From GCA-2706205 sp964215955 (GTDB lineage: Bacteria > Bdellovibrionota > Bacteriovoracia > Bacteriovoracales > Bacteriovoracaceae), in contig CAXPDR010000037.1 of assembly GCA_964215955.1 (NCBI GenBank), positions 1 through 64,000 on the forward strand: 64,000 bases of DNA, written 5' to 3'. The notes beneath the pieces are model-generated. The model did no database searches. It saw only the letters and a program-made list of their open reading frames with translations, and was not told where the DNA came from. The stretch's first letter is position 1. Each line of letters opens with the position of its first letter. Of the stretch, positions 17,793 through 25,817 are shown one piece after another. The position numbers were made by a program, and so were the translations under genes.

Positions 17793-19874
17793 TTACTCAC
17801 ACACTTCCTGAGGTGAAAATAACGACAATGTATTTTGTCTAAAACTAGTTAAAAGCGATGGAGTTCCCTCTGTCCCAGTCTTTGTTGTTAAGTCATCATT
17901 AATATTGTGAATAAAATAATTATATTGATTCCAAATCTTTCTTGTTGGTACCCAGCCATTCTTCCCTTTAGATTCAAAAACTCTGATTCCCGGACCTGCT
18001 TTTGCCCATTCAGCTTCTAATGAGGAGTAGGTATTAGCAGAAAGTACAATATTGGCTGAACCGTCATTATTCACATCTGCAACCAAGGGGTATTCAATCA
18101 GTGTTCCTGATGAGTTAGGGATATCATATAAGGTCTCACCGTCTTCACCATTGAAAATTCTAAAAGTTCTTTCATCTGCGTAAAGAATTTCAGCTTTACC
18201 ATCACCATTGAAATCAAAAATAGTGGAACCTGTTTTCTGAGATGAATAATCCGTACTTGGCACACTCCAAAGTAAGCTACCATCTACATTAAAAACAGAG
18301 TATAAATGACTTCCTGCTACGGATATCTCTAGTTCTCCATCTCCGTCATAATCTCCCAGGTTAGGATGTCCTCCCTGGCCGTTTGGTCCCTTTGAGGCTA
18401 AGTATATGCTATCACCAACTTCAACCAAGTCTGATACATTTCTATCCAAAATAACTTGATTACCTTCCGTCCTTGATACACTGTACATCTTGTTCTTTAG
18501 GTCACTCCACTCAATAGCAGTTGAACGAAAATAAGCCCTTCGTGTAACCATTGGACTTGTTCCAAAATAAATACGGTCATTTTCTTGTAAATTCACAGTT
18601 AGTCTGTCGTTATTGGCAATGGCCTTATTAAAAATTACTTTATTTCTTTCAATACTGACAACTTTTACATTTCCATCCATTCCTGGGTTTAAGAGTTCAT
18701 CTTTTTCCGCTACAAGGTTATTAAAATATGGATAAGCTTTATCTTCATCTGAGATTAATTCTATTGGAGGAATTACATCATTTAGTTTTAAATTATCCCA
18801 ATCTATGGACAAGATTCGGATGAGTGTTTTTCCCTGTCTACTTGCATCTTTACCACTATCGATTACCGCAATTTCATTTCCTGGAATATTTGGAAATAAG
18901 TCTGCAATAGCTGATCTGTTTAGTGATAAAGAGCTTGAATCAATAATTTTTTCACCATCATTTGTACTGTAAATTCCCCATTGGTCTAAATAGTATTTTT
19001 CTTGAGGTTTATTTGGATTCAAATTTTTAGAATAGAGAAGTGTACTACTATGTATTTTATCGTTGAATAAAATTCGCGGCTGTTTTGTAAATTTGTCTTC
19101 TGTGACGATAAGATTTCCAGCCAGGATATCACCAATACCATCCGAGTTAATATCATCTCCAGAGAAACCACCTGAAAAGGCATTCGTAAAATCTGTTGGA
19201 AGTTTCCATCTCAAACTTCCATCGTGATTAAAAGCAAGTACTGATTTATAGTCATAGGCTGGAAGAAAAACTTCTGCCTTTCCATCTTTATCTATATCCA
19301 TTAAAAGTGGAGTCGCAGTGTTGTGTGGAGCATTTTCCCATTCTGTTGGAAGCTTTCCATAAGACCACTTTAATTTACCTGTCTTTCCATCTAAAACTTT
19401 TAGATCGCCAACTGGGTTTGAATAAACTCGATTAACTCCTGGAGATAATCTCGGTATATCTAGATTTGTCAGGGCATAGGTCCCATCATCTTTTTTAATC
19501 TTCAAAGTCAGATTTTGATCATTGATATTATGTAACTGCTGCGGAAAAGTTGTGAATACAATTTCTGGAATTCCGTCACCGTCAAGGTCCCCAACTGTTG
19601 GTGAACTCATGATCTGATTCCAACATATAACTCCTGTTTCACAAGATTGGGTCCATTGATAGAGAAGTTTTGGTTCTAGCTCTGGGTGACTTAAAGATTT
19701 ACACACTTTCTTATAAGGAGGGGAGGGAATTTGAGGGGGTCCCGGTGTTTTTGGCTTACTTAAGGATTCGACGACATCATCATAATTATGTCCAGAATTA
19801 TTTGCTAAACATCCGGTAAGAAGTAGACTAGAAGATAGTGTTAAAAGATTAAAAAACCGAGTTGAACTTTTCAT
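17793..19874 (-). CDS. Secreted FG-GAP/VCBS repeat lipoprotein
   Basis: A 693-residue lipoprotein (lipobox LLTGC near residue 22) with six or more FG-GAP-like calcium-binding repeats: VGDLDGDGIPEIVF, MDIDKDGKAEVFL, DINSDGIGDILAG, GDYDGDGELEISVAG, FDFNGDGKAEILYAD and ADVNNDGSANIVLSA. These form a beta-propeller like the integrin alpha head. A non-repeat insert sits in the middle (about residues 290-480). A surface or periplasmic adhesion or sugar-binding role is likely but unproven. It is leftward and ends at the IS remnant. Confidence 0.85.
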   Translation of the reverse strand: MKSSTRFFNLLTLSSSLLLTGCLANNSGHNYDDVVESLSKPKTPGPPQIPSPPYKKVCKSLSHPELEPKLLYQWTQSCETGVICWNQIMSSPTVGDLDGDGIPEIVFTTFPQQLHNINDQNLTLKIKKDDGTYALTNLDIPRLSPGVNRVYSNPVGDLKVLDGKTGKLKWSYGKLPTEWENAPHNTATPLLMDIDKDGKAEVFLPAYDYKSVLAFNHDGSLRWKLPTDFTNAFSGGFSGDDINSDGIGDILAGNLIVTEDKFTKQPRILFNDKIHSSTLLYSKNLNPNKPQEKYYLDQWGIYSTNDGEKIIDSSSLSLNRSAIADLFPNIPGNEIAVIDSGKDASRQGKTLIRILSIDWDNLKLNDVIPPIELISDEDKAYPYFNNLVAEKDELLNPGMDGNVKVVSIERNKVIFNKAIANNDRLTVNLQENDRIYFGTSPMVTRRAYFRSTAIEWSDLKNKMYSVSRTEGNQVILDRNVSDLVEVGDSIYLASKGPNGQGGHPNLGDYDGDGELEISVAGSHLYSVFNVDGSLLWSVPSTDYSSQKTGSTIFDFNGDGKAEILYADERTFRIFNGEDGETLYDIPNSSGTLIEYPLVADVNNDGSANIVLSANTYSSLEAEWAKAGPGIRVFESKGKNGWVPTRKIWNQYNYFIHNINDDLTTKTGTEGTPSLLTSFRQNTLSLFSPQEVCE

Positions 19875-20251
19875 AGTTGTCGCTATCCCTTTAGAATTGT
19901 TTCCTCAATTTTACATCGGTTTGTTGACTTAAAAGGTTTTGTAATTGATTTCAGTGTAATTTAATTGGCTTAAAGTAGTTAAATATTGGCAAATATGCCA
20001 AAAAAAGTTCTCATTTTTTTATGGGAGGAGGGCTATCTTTAAACAGAAGCTTTAATGTGATGTTAGCGGAATTCCCCTTTGTGTAAAATTGTTTGTAAAG
20101 TTCTATAAAAAGGAACTTTTGTGGACTAAAGCCTGATGCATTTTGCAGTTAAAATATGTTTAATAATATTTCTTTTGAATTTTAAATCTTTTATGATTTA
20201 CGGTGTTGTAAGATAATATATGGATAATATTAATTGAAATGCGGAGTCTCG
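19875..20251. promoter_or_regulatory. 377-bp divergent intergenic region with two dyads
   Basis: No gene is visible. TTGGCA-AATA-TGCCAA lies at 19986-20001, and AAAGTTC (20097-20103) pairs with GAACTTT (20113-20119). Either could be an operator or a transcript hairpin for the leftward FG-GAP gene or the rightward pilin-like gene. I see no convincing -35/-10 pair, and TTGGCA here is not at sigma-54 spacing. Confidence 0.3.
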
Positions 20252-22306
20252 ATGTTTAGTAATCAAAAAGGATCAAGCTTAGTTCAAGCTGTTATTGGAG
20301 TTGGGTTAGTTGGTGCAACTGGTGTTGTCTTAATGAAGCAATCTGATCTTGGAAATTCTACAGTTAGGTTAAATAGACAACAATTAGGAAAAATTAGTTT
20401 AGAAAAAAGTATTAGCACTTTATTAGGTGATCCAGAAGTGTGTAAGGTTAATTTTAGTACGGTAAACTTTCCTGATCTTCCTAGTGATGGACCATTATCC
20501 ATAACTGATCCGCTGAAAAACTTAGATGGCGATGCTATATTTAAAGTTGATGAGATTTACGAACAAGGGTTACTTAAGATTAAAAGTATAACTTTAAGTG
20601 ACTTTAAAGTCATTAATGGGGAATACGGTATTTCAAATCTAAAAGTTGTTATGGAGCGAAGAGGTAAAGAGAAAAATAACCTTGGAGTAAAAGAACAGTT
20701 ATCAAATATTGAAATTATGTCCAGAAGCTCTGGTGGAAGTCTTATAACCTGTTCTAGTGTTTCTGCTGCTAGTAGTGTTTGGCAAAATTCAATTAATGGA
20801 ATTCATTATAGTTCTGGAAATGTAGGGATTGGAAATGATCCAAAAGCTTTACTGCATGTTCAAGGTGGAAATACTTCTGAGGCTGTAAATCCAGATATAC
20901 TAACAAGCTCGAATAGTCTGATTGTCGTTGAAAATGTAAATGATTTTAGCACTGCAAATGCTAATATTGGTTTAAATGTTTCTAATAAAGAAGCTTCAAG
21001 TTCTATTCTATTTTCAGATAATGAAAATGAAGGAACCAGTGTTCCTTGGGATGGAATTATTGGATATTCTCATGACAAAGGGATAATGAGCCTTAGGCAA
21101 TCTCAGGCTCAAGATTTTAATTTTTTTATAGAACCTGATGGTCAAGTCAGAATGGGTTATGATGCAGCTAATCCTCCAACTGACAGTAGAGCAGAACAAT
21201 TTACTTTAGATGTTAATGCACGAACTGGAGTTGCTGGTGGGTCAAGTATTAGGGTTACCGGTAATGAGACTGTTAATGGTCAAGGAAGGGCGAGGATTGT
21301 TTTAGAATCTGGTCACGGCTCGAGATGGGCCATCTCAGCACCTGGTGTAAACTCTGTTGTGAATAATGGAGGTTTTGTTATATCTCATAGATCAGCTGGG
21401 ACCTATATTTTTCAAATTAATAAAGATAATGATACCTCTATTACACCAGAGGAAGCTAATGGACGACATTTTACAGTGGAAAGGGATGGGCAAGTAAGAA
21501 TTGGATATGACTTTGAAAATCTCCCAACAGATGCTTCTGATCCGACTTCACCTCAATTTGCTCTAGATGTACTCGCAATTTCAGATGTGGGAGGCGGTTC
21601 AGGTATGCGTATTAGGGGAAATGAAATTACTGATGGAAGAGGTCGTTCAAGACTTGTGTTTGAATCAGGACATGGGTCTAGATGGGCATTATCAGCACCT
21701 GGTGTAAATTCTACTGCTAATAAGGGAGGATTTAATTTAACTCATAGGAATGTTGGAAAACATATTATGCAAGTTACAGAAGACAATAGAATTTCATTTC
21801 ATGATACAACTCCTTCAACTCCAGGAATCGCAGCAGGTTATACCTATGAATTTAATGGTTCAGTAGATATGACCCAAAATTTACGAGTTAATGGGAATGC
21901 CATTATTAATGGCTCTTTAACCAATCCATCTGATAAGAGATTAAAAAAAGATATTCAACCCATTAAATCTCCACTAGATAAATTGAGAAAATTAAAGGCG
22001 GTAGAGTATTTTTGGAAGCCTGAACTTAAGAGATCACCAAACCTTCAATATGGATTCGTAGCTCAAGAAGTAAAAGACGTTTTTCCTCATCTTGTTTTAA
22101 CGGATAGTGAAACAAATCTATTATCTGTTAATTATATTGGTCTTATCGCTCCAATGGTAGGCGCGATCATGGAGCTAGAAACAGATTTAAAAAATAGAGA
22201 TCATCAGATTGAGAAGTTAACTAATAAGGTCGATCAGCAAGAAAATCGTATTAAAAAGCTTGAAGAGAAGTTAAATTATCTTTTAAGTACCCACAATAAC
22301 GATTAA
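20252..22306 (+). CDS. Pilin-like secreted protein with C-terminal S74 autochaperone domain
   Basis: Starts with a type IV prepilin-like leader: short basic segment, Gly before SSLVQAVIGVGLVGATGVV, with Gln instead of the usual Glu at +5. The middle has two similar copies of a beta-type unit (QVRMGYDAANPPTDS...GSRWAISAPGVNS and QVRIGYDFENLPTD...GSRWALSAPGVNS). The end is a peptidase S74 intramolecular chaperone (SDKRLKKDIQPI ... YGFVAQEVKDVFP) and a trimer-type coiled coil. S74 domains trimerise fibres and then cut themselves off. ATG 20252 is six bases after GGAG. A trimeric surface fibre is likely. Confidence 0.85.
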   Translation: MFSNQKGSSLVQAVIGVGLVGATGVVLMKQSDLGNSTVRLNRQQLGKISLEKSISTLLGDPEVCKVNFSTVNFPDLPSDGPLSITDPLKNLDGDAIFKVDEIYEQGLLKIKSITLSDFKVINGEYGISNLKVVMERRGKEKNNLGVKEQLSNIEIMSRSSGGSLITCSSVSAASSVWQNSINGIHYSSGNVGIGNDPKALLHVQGGNTSEAVNPDILTSSNSLIVVENVNDFSTANANIGLNVSNKEASSSILFSDNENEGTSVPWDGIIGYSHDKGIMSLRQSQAQDFNFFIEPDGQVRMGYDAANPPTDSRAEQFTLDVNARTGVAGGSSIRVTGNETVNGQGRARIVLESGHGSRWAISAPGVNSVVNNGGFVISHRSAGTYIFQINKDNDTSITPEEANGRHFTVERDGQVRIGYDFENLPTDASDPTSPQFALDVLAISDVGGGSGMRIRGNEITDGRGRSRLVFESGHGSRWALSAPGVNSTANKGGFNLTHRNVGKHIMQVTEDNRISFHDTTPSTPGIAAGYTYEFNGSVDMTQNLRVNGNAIINGSLTNPSDKRLKKDIQPIKSPLDKLRKLKAVEYFWKPELKRSPNLQYGFVAQEVKDVFPHLVLTDSETNLLSVNYIGLIAPMVGAIMELETDLKNRDHQIEKLTNKVDQQENRIKKLEEKLNYLLSTHNND

Positions 22307-22402
22307 CTTTTATTGTAAAAAGAATTTACACGGCCGTATTTTTTTCTTTTTTGAACAGAGAAATGGTGAGATTTGATACCCTAAGAGTATTAGGAGAATC
22401 AA

Positions 22403-22654
22403 ATGAAGAATTTATTGCTTTTAACTCTACTTATTTCAGGAAGTGCATTTGCTGAGTATCAGTGTTTTACTAAAGATTTAAAGTTGAGACCCCAAAATGC
22501 AAAAAATTATGATCTGGCCTTAACTAATGAAATCAAAAATAATTGTGATGTGGAAAGACCCCATAGCTTTGAGATTATTCTTGGAGCAGCTACATCAAGA
22601 CCACATAGTGGAAAATACGTAAAGATTTGCTGCCAGATACTCAATCTAAATTAA
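22403..22654 (+). CDS. Small secreted protein, unknown
   Basis: An 83-residue protein with a clean Sec signal peptide (LLLLTLLISGSAFAE) and four Cys in the mature part (YQCF, NNCD, KICC). ATG 22403 follows AGGAG. The Cys pattern suggests one or two disulfides in the periplasm or outside the cell. No family is recognised. The stop overlaps the end of the convergent gene by four bases. Confidence 0.65.
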   Translation: MKNLLLLTLLISGSAFAEYQCFTKDLKLRPQNAKNYDLALTNEIKNNCDVERPHSFEIILGAATSRPHSGKYVKICCQILNLN

Positions 22655-22956
22655 CTAGCGATTTTAAGATTTTCTCTGTGCTCATCGAGATTCTCAACGT
22701 TTCCATCATCTTCAGGTGTTAATTCCCAAGAAGCAATTAGTTCTTTAGCAAGCTTTGAAAGAGATAAATTATTATTGATGGTATTTCTTATATCTCGAAT
22801 AAACGCTGACCATAATTTAGATTTCTCTTCTTTTATACTCGCTTGAACCTCTGGAGTTGAGTTAATTCGTTCCATTTCGAGCTCGATCATATCCCTAGCT
22901 TTACTTCCAACTGGGGCTATAGAGTTATAGAAAAATTCAGATTCATTTTCATCCAA
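22651..22956 (-). CDS. Small soluble acidic protein, unknown
   Basis: The 101-residue frame codes for a helical, Glu-rich protein with no signal peptide. No good Shine-Dalgarno is seen before the ATG. It is compact and convergent with a secreted protein gene. Function unknown; it may be part of the accessory region's turnover. Confidence 0.5.
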   Translation of the reverse strand: MDENESEFFYNSIAPVGSKARDMIELEMERINSTPEVQASIKEEKSKLWSAFIRDIRNTINNNLSLSKLAKELIASWELTPEDDGNVENLDEHRENLKIAS

Positions 22957-22972
22957 ACTATATATGAATTAA

Positions 22973-23155
22973 GCTTTTTCTCCGGATAGATTGGCTTCTC
23001 TTAGTAAGGGAGACTCTACACCTATTGTAAAACTAGATGAGAATTCAGATGAGAAGAAGAAGACTGATCTAAGCTTGAATCAAAGAGTTGTTATCAAGCT
23101 CATTGAAATCCCTAAGAAGGTTAAGCTAGGTTTAGGTGTATACTTTAAAGACTAA
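22973..23155 (+). pseudogene. Open frame without a start, possible PilZ-like C-terminal remnant
   Basis: From just after a stop (22970-22972), 60 codons stay open to TAA at 23153. Their end (LSLNQRVVIKLIEIPKKVKLG then LGVYFKD) resembles the C-terminus of a PilZ domain. No ATG, GTG or TTG with a binding site is available at the front. It ends right before a hairpin terminator. Probably the tail of a lost gene; the PilZ idea is weak. Confidence 0.3.
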
Positions 23156-23160
23156 TAAAA

Positions 23161-23182
23161 AAGCCGCTCATAAAAGCGGCTT
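23161..23182 (-). terminator. Intrinsic terminator of the Cys-rich lipoprotein gene
   Basis: AAGCCGCT (23161-23168) pairs with AGCGGCTT (23175-23182). On the minus strand the stem is followed by a run of six T, a classical terminator for the leftward gene. Confidence 0.8.
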
Positions 23183-23209
23183 CTTAATTGTATAAAAGCT
23201 TGCTGTTAA

Positions 23210-23398
23210 TTAAGCTTTCTTCTCTTTTTCTTTCATACATGCACCATCACATGCTTTTTTATCTTTGTTATCTTTGCAACAAGCAGATTTAGTTTCTTTT
23301 TTACATGCACTTTTCTTACAATGTTTTTTTCCATACATTGCACAAGACGTAAGTCCAACAAGTGAAATCGTTAGAAATGCTACCTTTAATATTTTCAT
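23210..23398 (-). CDS. Small Cys/Lys-rich lipoprotein
   Basis: A 62-residue lipoprotein: signal sequence to the lipobox GLTSC, then a mature part of about 44 residues with eight Cys, mostly in KKxxCKK, CC and Cys-Asp-Gly-Ala-Cys contexts, plus many Lys. Such composition suggests metal binding or redox buffering in the envelope, but no family is recognised. GGAGAGAA precedes the ATG and a strong terminator follows, so it is a complete single-gene unit. Confidence 0.7.
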   Translation of the reverse strand: MKILKVAFLTISLVGLTSCAMYGKKHCKKSACKKETKSACCKDNKDKKACDGACMKEKEKKA

Positions 23399-23503
23399 AT
23401 TTCTCTCCTTAATTTTTTATTAATGTTAACAGTAAACTTGATTTGAGTCCATTTTATTAGTCTTTTGAATAGTCTCATAGGTTACTCAGGTAAATAAATA
23501 CGA

Positions 23504-23531
23504 TTGACTTGTGTTAGGATTGTGTTAAGAT
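23504..23531 (+). promoter_or_regulatory. Near-consensus sigma-70 promoter of the 25-residue peptide gene
   Basis: TTGACT (23504-23509) and TAAGAT (23526-23531) are 16 bases apart, inside an imperfect tandem repeat GTGTTAGGATT/GTGTTAAGATA. The only downstream gene before a terminator is the small ORF at 23603. Confidence 0.6.
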
Positions 23532-23602
23532 AGTGTTCAGGTCAGATTAAATACTACCTAAATTCAGTCATTTATAAGTTTTACCTAGGAAGGGAGAAGA
23601 TT

Positions 23603-23680
23603 ATGAACTTATTAGTATCAGTTAAATTAGCTTCGGCTGCAATGTTGGCACTTATTATTGTTATTGCTAACAATTTTTAA
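23603..23680 (+). CDS. 25-residue hydrophobic membrane peptide
   Basis: The frame codes for 25 residues with a single hydrophobic stretch (LASAAMLALIIVIA) and a short polar N-terminus. The ATG is preceded by AGGGAGA at good spacing. A near-consensus promoter lies 75 bases upstream and a strong terminator starts 25 bases after the stop. It therefore forms a full stand-alone transcription unit of about 200 bases. It could be a membrane-protein partner or a type I toxin-like peptide; no antisense RNA promoter was identified. Confidence 0.55.
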   Translation: MNLLVSVKLASAAMLALIIVIANNF

Positions 23681-23704
23681 ATTTTTTTTATTTATTTTGA
23701 ATAC

Positions 23705-23737
23705 AAAAGGCCAGCTCAATTAGTTGGCCTTTTTTTA
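23705..23737 (+). terminator. Strong intrinsic terminator
   Basis: AAAAGGCCA (23705-23713) pairs with TGGCCTTTT (23725-23733), then more T to 23737. It closes the small peptide unit and insulates the subtilase gene downstream. Confidence 0.85.
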
Positions 23738-23782
23738 TGGCAAATTTTTCCCCCACAAACTAGAGCATTTTAATATCTAAAA

Positions 23783-23818
23783 CCTCCGATCGATAAGTCT
23801 TTATCGACAATCAGGAGG
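23783..23818 (+). promoter_or_regulatory. Hairpin that can mask the subtilase Shine-Dalgarno
   Basis: CCTCC (23783-23787) pairs with the GGAGG ribosome binding site (23814-23818). GAT (23788-23790) pairs with ATC (23810-23812), and CGATAA (23791-23796) with TTATCG (23801-23806), around a GTCT loop. Only two small bulges break the 14 pairs. The structure would block initiation at ATG 23825 until melted or remodelled. Confidence 0.6.
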
Positions 23819-23824
23819 ATTGAT

Positions 23825-25063
23825 ATGAAATATCTAGTAAGGGTACTTACCGTTTTAATTTTTACCGTTAATTTTTCAAATGTATACGCAGCCGATTTTC
23901 TTTATAAATGGAAAACGAATCTAGATCCAGTTAAGGCCGAAAGAGCGAGTAGACTCTTAGATCGCTTTAATATTCAATTAAAAAATAATAAGGGCATAGT
24001 TAAACTAAGTTCTCGCGTGGCTAAGGCCTTAAGTAAAACTAATGCATTTGAGTATTTAGAAGAAGATAAAATTGTTAAAGCTCCAGTTATTGATACACCT
24101 AAAGAGGATATAGAAACAAAAATTAATACAGAGAAATCGAATAATAAATTCTTTTGGAGATGGAGAAGAAGGAGTTCAAATAATAACTCAAATTCAAATA
24201 GCTTGAATACAAATAAGGGCTGGCATTTAGATAAGGTGGGAGCCAGAAAAGCTTGGGATATTACAGAAGGTGATTCTTCAGTAATTGTGGCTTTCTGTGA
24301 CTCTGGAATTAATAAGAGTAGAAGTGAGTTCAATGGAAAAGTTTTGACGGGTTGGAATTTCATAGGGAGAAACACGAATACTTATCATTACTCAAGATAT
24401 GGAAGAGCTAATACTCATGGGTCATCTGTAGCAGCGTTTATTGCAGCTGAATATAATAGTCAAAATGAAAATGGAGGAGTTGCTCCTGGAATTAGTTTAC
24501 TACCAGGTCTTATCACTAATGCCAGTGGAAGTACTTCAACGAGTAGAATAATTGATTGTATTGAGTGGGCTACGAATAAGGGGGCTAAGGTCATTAATGT
24601 TTCTATTACGGGTTCAAATAGTAGTGCAGGAAGATCAGCTGCAAGAGAGGCCTTTAAAAAAGGATCACTAGTTGTATGGTCTTCAGGAAATCAAAACCAA
24701 AGATTAGCAGCTGGAGAGTTAGATGAGATGCTAGTTGTGGGTGGGACTGATAGTGTAGATGCAAGATACTTATCAGGAAGCTATGGATCGAATTACGGAC
24801 CTTCATTAGATGTAGTTGCACCTGGTGAGGGAGTTCATATTCCATGGGGAACTCATCCAAAATCCAATGGAACAAGTTACTCAGCCCCAATTGTAAGTGG
24901 AGTGGCAGCATTAATATTCTCATATGATCAAAGCCTAACACCAGCTGAAGTGGTGGAGGTAATGCAATTAACAGCAAAGCCCCTTGGTGACTCAGAATAT
25001 TTCGGAGCTGGACTAGTAGATGCAGCAGCTGCAATTGAGTTTTTAAGAGAGAGTAGGGATTAA
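23825..25063 (+). CDS. Secreted subtilisin-like serine protease (S8)
   Basis: A 412-residue exported protease. A signal peptide ends near VYAAD and a pro-region follows to about residue 130, ending in an Arg/Ser/Asn-rich linker (WRWRRRSSNNN). The catalytic triad is intact: Asp in VAFCDSGIN, His in NTHGSSVAAFIA and Ser in NGTSYSAPIVSG, with the oxyanion Asn in VVWSSGNQN. Such enzymes fit extracellular or prey digestion. ATG 23825 is preceded by CAGGAGG, which lies inside a hairpin. It is a single-gene unit. Confidence 0.93.
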   Translation: MKYLVRVLTVLIFTVNFSNVYAADFLYKWKTNLDPVKAERASRLLDRFNIQLKNNKGIVKLSSRVAKALSKTNAFEYLEEDKIVKAPVIDTPKEDIETKINTEKSNNKFFWRWRRRSSNNNSNSNSLNTNKGWHLDKVGARKAWDITEGDSSVIVAFCDSGINKSRSEFNGKVLTGWNFIGRNTNTYHYSRYGRANTHGSSVAAFIAAEYNSQNENGGVAPGISLLPGLITNASGSTSTSRIIDCIEWATNKGAKVINVSITGSNSSAGRSAAREAFKKGSLVVWSSGNQNQRLAAGELDEMLVVGGTDSVDARYLSGSYGSNYGPSLDVVAPGEGVHIPWGTHPKSNGTSYSAPIVSGVAALIFSYDQSLTPAEVVEVMQLTAKPLGDSEYFGAGLVDAAAAIEFLRESRD

Positions 25064-25078
25064 TTTCGTCGTATTTTG

Positions 25079-25170
25079 AATTTTAACTTTCCTTCATTTC
25101 CATTTTTTCCATTAGAGAAAATAACAGGAGAGCCTTTAGAGTTCTTAGTACTTGGAGGAAAGTTAAAATT
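25079..25170. repeat. 15-bp perfect inverted repeat with long loop
   Basis: AATTTTAACTTTCCT (25079-25093) is the exact reverse complement of 25156-25170, extending by one wobble and one pair inward. The 62-base loop has no obvious gene. It lies between the subtilase and the zinc-ribbon gene and could be a mobile repeat or mRNA end structure. Confidence 0.5.
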
Positions 25171-25219
25171 ACAACTATAACTATAATTACAATTATTACT
25201 AATGATGATGGTGATAAAA

Positions 25220-25429
25220 ATGAAGAAGAGTTTACCTTACTTTATTATTTTTTTGATTTCTTTAATTTTTACTGCTTTAAAGCATTATGAAATAATTCCT
25301 CACTCTGTTAGGCAACCAAAGTATTATAGTTATAATTCAATCTTTGATTTTTCTATCGCTGTCTTTGTTTGTTGGTCTATTATAAGTTTAGTTCTGTATT
25401 TTTCTAAAAGAGAAAAATTAAAAAAATAG
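25220..25429 (+). CDS. Small two-helix membrane protein, upstream half of a split gene
   Basis: Codes for about 69 residues with two membrane segments (LPYFIIFLISLIFTAL and IFDFSIAVFVCWSIISLVLYF) and a basic end. I start it at ATG 25220, since the earlier in-frame ATGs (from 25202) lack a binding site. It ends TTA AAA AAA TAG. The A7 run (25420-25426) is a -1 slippery heptamer, and the -1 frame continues open for 127 codons into a zinc-ribbon sequence. So this is either the first product of a programmed frameshift or one half of a broken gene. Confidence 0.55.
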   Translation: MKKSLPYFIIFLISLIFTALKHYEIIPHSVRQPKYYSYNSIFDFSIAVFVCWSIISLVLYFSKREKLKK

Positions 25430-25809
25430 ATGCGATATGCCCTTCTTGCGAATTAATTTTTTGTGTTCAAGTTGCGGAAATCGGAAACATTATATGTTCA
25501 AAATGTAATAATTCTAAATTAGTACCTTTAAGTGGAGGTTTTTTAGGTAAGTTTGGAGCAGACTATACTTTCACTCAGTCAGGTGCTCATGGTGGATCAT
25601 TCTCTGTTGAATTTGGTGCAGGTGGAGCTGGTTACCAAAGAGTTGGTCATACTTGGGCTTTTGATGCAGCTCCTGACTCTCTAATGGGAAGAGCAGTTGA
25701 CTTTGCAAACGACTTTTATAACAAGCATTGGGGAACTGAGCCAAGCTATTTTGACTACAATTCTGATAATTATAGCTTTGGCGATTGGAGCTTTGATACA
25801 AGTCTATAG
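25426..25809 (+). CDS. Zinc-ribbon and Gly-rich sequence in the -1 frame, no start of its own
   Basis: The frame reads IDAICPSCELIFCVQVAEIG then NIICSKCNNSKLVPLSGG, a C-x2-C/C-x2-C zinc ribbon. A Gly/Phe/Ser-rich part (SGAHGGSFSVEFGAGGAGY) and an Asp/Tyr/Trp-rich end follow. No ATG, GTG or TTG opens it; the only join is from the upstream membrane frame through the A7 run. Together they would give a protein of roughly 196 residues: two membrane helices, zinc ribbon, acidic tail. No family is recognised. The gene at 25818 follows after eight bases, suggesting an operon. Confidence 0.5.
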   Translation: MDAICPSCELIFCVQVAEIGNIICSKCNNSKLVPLSGGFLGKFGADYTFTQSGAHGGSFSVEFGAGGAGYQRVGHTWAFDAAPDSLMGRAVDFANDFYNKHWGTEPSYFDYNSDNYSFGDWSFDTSL

Positions 25810-25817
25810 GTGTTAAT

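Noticed and set aside
19986..20001. TTGGCA box as a sigma-54 promoter
   Set aside because: TGGCA is followed by GC after seven, not ten, bases; it is a simple dyad.
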